DNA of 11,308 nt from an uncultured Methylobacteriaceae bacterium (lineage in GTDB: Bacteria; Pseudomonadota; Alphaproteobacteria; Rhizobiales; Beijerinckiaceae): NCBI GenBank assembly GCA_937872715.1, contig CALMTJ010000480.1:1-11308 (forward strand), read 5' to 3'. Numbering within the stretch: the first letter of the stretch is position 1; each line of letters begins with the position of its first letter. The translations under genes were made by a program, and so were the position numbers. The notes beneath the pieces were generated by a model. The model was not told the origin of the DNA. It did not search any database and worked only from the letters and a program-made list of their open reading frames with translations. Below are positions 9,301 through 11,308 of this stretch, piece by piece.

Positions 9301-11308
9301 GTCGGAGATCTCCACCCTCTTCGACGGGCGCACGAACGAGCTCGCCTCCATGCTGGAGACGCGCAGCGCCAACGTCGCCCAGATGCTGGAGGAGCGCGGG
9401 ACGGCCGTCGGCGACCTGCTCACGGCACGCGGCACGACGGTCGCCGATACGCTGGACCGACACGGCCGCGCCATCGTCGACGTGCTGGGGGCGCGCAGCC
9501 AGGCCGCGACGAGCCTCCTCGACACGAGCGGCGCCCGGATCGCGAGCGCGCTGGATGCCGGGAGCGCCGCCGCCTCCGAGCTGATCGAGCGCACCGGCTC
9601 GACGCTGATCGAATCGGTCGAGAGCCGGCTGACGCACCTCACCAAGCTCGTGGACGATTCGACCGCCGCCATCCGGGAGCTCGTGGACGGGCGCGGCAAC
9701 GAGCTCGCCCATCTCATCGAGCGGCGCGGCAAGGCCGCGGCCGAGGCCCTGAACCAGCGCACCCACGAGTTCAACCTGGCGCTCGACGGCAGGACCGCCG
9801 CCCTGCGGGACATCGTCGGCACGCGCGGGACGGAGCTGACGGAGGAGATCGAACGCCGCGGCCATGCCGCCGCCGACAGCATCGCCCAGCGGACGGAAGC
9901 CCTGGAGACGGCGCTGGAGAACGGCGCCACGGCGCTTCGCGAGCTGATCGACACGCGGGGCGCGGAGCTCACGGCGGCGCTCGACCAGCGCGGCCGGGCG
10001 GCCCTGACCTCCCTCCAGATGCGCGCGTCCGAGGTGGCGACGCTCTTCAACGAAGGCGGTCGCGCCCTCTCGGACGCGATCGGCCAGCGCGGATCGGAGG
10101 TCAATGCCGATATCGAGAGCACCGTGGACCGCGTCGTCCGCCTCCTCGGCGAGCGCGGCGACAACATCCTCAACGCGCTGAAGCAGCGCCTCGTCGAGAT
10201 GACGACGCTCTATACGGGCTCGGTCGAGAAGCTCCGGAGCGCCGTCGACGAGGGATCCGCCAACGCCATGCAGGGGCTGGCCGAGACGCAGGACAATCTT
10301 CGCGGCGAGTTCGCCGCCATCACGGGCCGGCTGGACGAGGCGAACCGGCTGCTCCAGCAGGTCTCGGCCGAGGCCGGCGGAACGCTCGGCAAGGTCGAGG
10401 ACGGGCTCGCCGCCCGGATCGAGCAGCTCCGCGGCGTGCTGGCGGGCGCGGCGGACGACACGGCCCGCGCCTCGGCGCAGCTCGGCGCGCAGGTCGGCGA
10501 CCTGAAGAACGTCTCCGACGCGGCGCTGAAGGACGTGGCGAACCTCGTCACGGCCCTCGACGAACGCGGACGCGAGTTGACCGTGACCACCCGCACGCAC
10601 CTCGCGGCCCTGTCGCAGACGACGGGGGATTTCGGCCGCGCCGAAACGCTGATGACCAAGGCGCTGACCGATCGGCGGCTCGCGCTCGACGGGTTGATCG
10701 CCCGCATCAAGGAGAGCTCGGCCGAGCTCTCCAGCAACAACGGCACATTCGGCAAGGCGGTCGACGAGGCGCTGGCCAGCGCCGATGCCAAGGCGCGCGA
10801 TGTCGGCTCCGCGCTGGTCGCCGGCATCGCGACCGCCACGGACGCCATCGACGGACATTTCGCCCGCATCCGCGAGCAGTCGGACGCGGAGAGCGAGCGC
10901 ACCGCCGCGTCCCGGCGGGCGTCCTATGGCGAGGTGTCGGCCGAGATGGAGAGCCGGATCGGCGACGCCCTCGCCAGGTTCCGGACGGCCGCGGGCGATC
11001 TCCGCGGCATCACGGAGGCGATCGGCACGGAGCTCGACCGCGCCCGGGAGGAGCTGTCCCGCGGCGTCGGCGACCTGCCGCGGGCGACGCAGGAGGCTGC
11101 AGCCGAGATCCGGAACGCGGTGGCCGAGCAGATCCGCACGCTGAACGAGCTGTCGCTGATCGCGACCCATCCGTTCCGCGGGATCGACACCCTCGCGGGA
11201 GAGGCGGCGCGGGCGATCCCGGCCCCTGCCGCCTCGACCTCGCGGCCTCAGCCTGCGGCACAGGCGCCGACGTCGCCGGCCCGCCCGGTCGCGTCCCGCC
11301 AGCCGCCG
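3344..11308 (+). CDS. giant membrane-anchored hendecad-repeat scaffold, GPR/RgsE-like, 3' end outside window
   Basis: An uninterrupted frame of 2655 codons with no stop; the protein continues past the right edge. Order: a charged N-terminus (1-80); transmembrane helices at about 82-102 and 122-143 with a short uncharged loop; basic residues on both outer flanks (KVRPSR before, VRSAEMKLVAR after), predicting both ends in the cytoplasm; a repeat array (237-2333); a helical, non-repetitive region (about 2334-2600) with SSNNGTFGKAVDEAL and LPRATQEAAAEIRNAVAEQI; then a Pro/Ala-rich tail. The architecture fits the GROWTH POLE RING protein of Agrobacterium and RgsE of Sinorhizobium, large apolipoprotein-like scaffolds organising polar growth, and more loosely TipN of Caulobacter. 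Databases often call such proteins 'kinesin-like', but I see no motor domain or P-loop. The ATG at 3344 has GAGG (3329-3332) at suitable spacing. The family assignment is from architecture and memory, not a search. Confidence 0.85.
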   Translation, partial: MAAEPKLTNPTQAAMSAVEQSLAENGSGARPGAVEPTVVLAPNEARPAARVVSPDRKAVANDDREDVGRFLQALKVRPSRSAYLVAASTSILWLAGLAALVWSQAGGNLAGALAGLTALQQGTLAAVALGPVLLMAVAAMLAVRSAEMKLVARAVGEVAVRLAQPEHFATDAVMNVSRAVRREVAAVGDGLERALARAGELETIVRSEISTLERAYADNEVRIRTLVDELVSQREAVVSNADRIRGAIAGTHEHLTGDLNGASERMIQAVELAGERVAGSLDKRSDDLTRALSHAGERLVAELGARGTELVQRLTDTTEEVKGGVSTVGDDVTRSLEIKAQDVTAALERTGELLTRSLQEGATHVTRTLAQTGSEVIGSLASQGSDVRTSLENTVEALTSSFVQRGTDLNGKLAATGETIVTAIEGRSDELRRNLQQVGNSVADEISARGTDIRDSIETAGSGIIQSISGRGGELRNEFSAAGTGLVSEIILRGAEARDGIATASEQVLRQLTLHSGEFRATMDGAGRSIVDRIASESTKAREGIESAGTAIIDVLTERGGRLRDELATTGTGLVSEILVRGGEARVELERTGFGLVDAIASRATELREGVAASGRDLVGEISSQGLAARSGFDTLGANLLEEIRLRGDEATHAIGDAARNAGELIERQGGGLRDQIGATVATVTEEFRIRAKELGSELEGSGGQLVADILTRAEEAQARLSAAGAELAGTFTKAGDEVRDRLAGVVSAGTADLAERADTLAARLETVGRQIDETVRVKGGDLQTNLSGFEERLGRVLEIQARDASVTLENVIDRVSGELSERLGAVGTSFGERGREMTEALARQTTETNAALAGTGKDVVLAIASQSARIIDVLSKTGRSLAETAESGGREVEAALDTRLKTLEDTIVGRGGKLVERLSGEVGTFAESVTGRLEELRLIISVDAATVANTLADRTRETREMLDSGVAALETRTADRKAELGAALNGFAEVLETRTGELSRAVWERRSELEELLKQQADAIGRGVLSRTTEAAEILSGRTAEIDKLFGARIGEIGQTLDRGVSDLQTRVVDRLGELSITIDGHTRAIDSRLGDGADSLVGSLEARGRAVETAMGRHAERFIKVVGEKTDGLAAKLAESSDAFVREADERGRAVAGLIDERAVAFSSEIDQKGRVIFGSLGGRMTDFAALFDRGAASISELLEKRGQTIVGALGARVAELSVLLDQGTGSLVGTFDGRVADFTRAVDERTTQLAALLDERGSTLANSVARSGQEIIGTLGNQIGELDRVFDTRSTALKSAIDTRRATLVDGIDLTGRTILDRIEAAAQSAAGMLGTRIDGVAGQIDAKAEALSGMLDDKGARLADAMDRTGQSVIGTLGMRLAEATRLLDDRTTTITSVISERGAALAGEIESRGQGVIGTLGNQIAEIGRLLDDRTAALTTLVEERGTGLADLIQARGSDAIGTLGNQVTAIASALDGRTAELRDLMARRTGEMTETIDRTAGAVVARLGDHVRTLEASLAGNHGSLTALFDERGSALAGLVSSRGEAIVGALESRITVATDALDRRSSALSDLIERRGAALAETIEVTGENAVGRLGEQVEAASGILDARMASIGRILDQRGTSLVEVVARQGQAIAGTMGTQVAEATALLDDRTKTLSELLLTQGGEITGRLEQHGRAITGAVDSRVGDFSRLLAEGGASLVDGLGRHGQGITATLSTQIREAARVFDAGSSAFTRLLDERGSGLVAQLAQQGQTIVSTLDGRVATVTLSLRSGTDALAQLLEEQGSTLLERLKRQGDTITATVSGRLDTATRALQEGTDGFRQVVDERGGELVALLDERGRAARTVIDDTVRNVSTLFESRTDAFRQLVGDGGDSLAELVSRRGQAIIGTLGNQITELSRTFETHAEGFGDLVAQRSASLAGDLDSRSAALVARVGAKVDEIGQVMETRTSSFAELLDKRSATLSTILERRSDSIAVNLGKQMSEISTLFDGRTNELASMLETRSANVAQMLEERGTAVGDLLTARGTTVADTLDRHGRAIVDVLGARSQAATSLLDTSGARIASALDAGSAAASELIERTGSTLIESVESRLTHLTKLVDDSTAAIRELVDGRGNELAHLIERRGKAAAEALNQRTHEFNLALDGRTAALRDIVGTRGTELTEEIERRGHAAADSIAQRTEALETALENGATALRELIDTRGAELTAALDQRGRAALTSLQMRASEVATLFNEGGRALSDAIGQRGSEVNADIESTVDRVVRLLGERGDNILNALKQRLVEMTTLYTGSVEKLRSAVDEGSANAMQGLAETQDNLRGEFAAITGRLDEANRLLQQVSAEAGGTLGKVEDGLAARIEQLRGVLAGAADDTARASAQLGAQVGDLKNVSDAALKDVANLVTALDERGRELTVTTRTHLAALSQTTGDFGRAETLMTKALTDRRLALDGLIARIKESSAELSSNNGTFGKAVDEALASADAKARDVGSALVAGIATATDAIDGHFARIREQSDAESERTAASRRASYGEVSAEMESRIGDALARFRTAAGDLRGITEAIGTELDRAREELSRGVGDLPRATQEAAAEIRNAVAEQIRTLNELSLIATHPFRGIDTLAGEAARAIPAPAASTSRPQPAAQAPTSPARPVASRQPP
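4052..10342 (+). repeat. array of about 190 in-frame 33-bp (11-residue) repeats
   Basis: Residues 237-2333 of the giant protein divide into consecutive 11-residue units of the form Leu-Asp-x-Arg-Gly/Thr-x-x-Leu-x-x-Leu, for example LDERGSALAGL, LDDRTAALTTL and IERRGAALAET. Positions 1 and 8 are nearly always Leu, Ile, Val, Met or Phe; position 4 is often Arg; position 5 is often Gly, Thr or Ser; position 11 is frequently hydrophobic or small. From residue 281 the count is 64 units, then seven residues (985-991), then 122 units to 2333; four more units precede 281. Eleven-residue periodicity (three helical turns) indicates hendecad coiled coil or apolipoprotein-like amphipathic helix. I see no proline in the array. 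Units diverge in sequence, so the array is old, with locally homogenised blocks. Confidence 0.9.
7451..8869 (+). repeat. 44-residue (132-bp) super-repeat block within the array
   Basis: Residues 1370-1842 are organised as four-hendecad units: seven of 44 residues (starting at 1370, 1414, 1458, 1502, 1546, 1590 and 1634), one shortened unit of 33 (1678), then three more of 44 (1711, 1755, 1799). Each opens with a Gly-containing segment such as GQSVIGTLG, GQGVIGTLG or GQAIAGTMG and continues into LLDDRT-like and ERG-like hendecads. The first three units are the most alike. Isolated copies of the opening segment lie outside the block at residues 1205, 1271 and 1887. The shortened unit has lost exactly one hendecad. 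Confidence 0.8.
10343..11308 (+). other. non-repetitive C-terminal region of the giant protein
   Basis: Part of the gene beginning at 3344. After residue 2333 the strict 11-residue phase fades into ordinary Ala/Leu/Glu-rich helical sequence with a few relic units such as LDERGRELTVT. A distinctive segment follows, LPRATQEAAAEIRNAVAEQI (2578-2597), leading into LNELSLIATHPFRGID. As I recall, rhizobial 'kinesin-like' giants carry a similar Leu-Pro-x-x-Thr-x-Glu and Ala-Asp/Glu-Gln-Ile segment near their C-termini, so this is probably the conserved functional end. The last 40 or so residues are Ala/Pro-rich and look disordered. The frame is still open at the edge. Confidence 0.6.

Noticed and set aside
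4052..10342. CRISPR array or non-coding tandem repeat, suggested by the 33-bp period
   Set aside because: Units are diverged at DNA level, have no spacer/repeat alternation, and keep a reading frame and amphipathic protein pattern throughout.
6197..11170. A 1657-codon antisense open frame (with others of 907, 918 and 809 codons) opposite the giant gene
   Set aside because: They mirror the 33-bp periodicity and GC-rich codon pattern of the plus-strand gene. Their translations are Arg/Ala/Asp- or Ser/Arg-rich without recognisable domains, while the plus frame has transmembrane helices, a perfect hendecad phase and no proline in the array.
3344..11308. Kinesin or other motor protein, a label often given to such giants
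   Set aside because: I see no P-loop NTPase motif or motor-like globular domain in the 2655 residues visible; the name reflects coiled-coil similarity only.
3344..11308. A sequencing or assembly artefact inflating the repeat array
   Set aside because: No two units are identical over long stretches, and the frame stays open with consistent codon use, so simple collapse or duplication error is unlikely, although unit number in the 44-residue block deserves long-read confirmation.

Overview
The window looks like chromosomal DNA from a GC-rich alphaproteobacterium, most likely a member of the Hyphomicrobiales (Rhizobiales; Methylobacterium or a relative). The pointers are the type of NADP-isocitrate dehydrogenase, an adrenodoxin-type ferredoxin, and above all a giant membrane-anchored repeat protein of a kind I associate with polar-growing Rhizobiales. 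The genus is an inference; no rRNA or other marker is present.

Layout. Positions 45-1259 (+) encode a complete NADP-dependent isocitrate dehydrogenase (icd). A 357-base convergent gap (1260-1616) follows, with only weak hairpins. Three minus-strand genes then read leftward from 3135: a small histidine phosphotransfer (Hpt) protein (2764-3135), a [2Fe-2S] ferredoxin (2374-2694) and a short-chain dehydrogenase/reductase (1617-2369). The ferredoxin and SDR genes are 4 bases apart and almost certainly co-transcribed. The Hpt gene is 69 bases upstream and may share the transcript. A 208-base divergent region (3136-3343) holds a near-consensus CtrA-like box.

From 3344 to the right edge one plus-strand frame stays open for 2655 codons without a stop, and the gene continues beyond the window. 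It encodes a short N-terminal segment, two transmembrane helices (about residues 82-102 and 122-143), about 190 tandem 11-residue (hendecad) repeats at residues 237-2333, a non-repetitive helical C-terminal region, and the start of a Pro/Ala-rich tail. The 11-residue phase holds over more than 2000 residues with a single 7-residue interruption, and the spacings I measured between near-identical segments are multiples of 11 residues. The best match I know is the GROWTH POLE RING protein (GPR of Agrobacterium, RgsE of Sinorhizobium), an apolipoprotein-like scaffold for polar growth. This copy is already longer than Agrobacterium GPR, which I recall as about 2100 residues.

How the parts fit. icd is a TCA-cycle housekeeping gene with no obvious link to the rest. 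Ferredoxin and SDR form a plausible redox pair with unknown substrate. The exciting part is the giant scaffold, divergent from a phosphorelay protein and next to a possible cell-cycle regulator site; a link between phosphorelay control and the polar scaffold is a hypothesis only.
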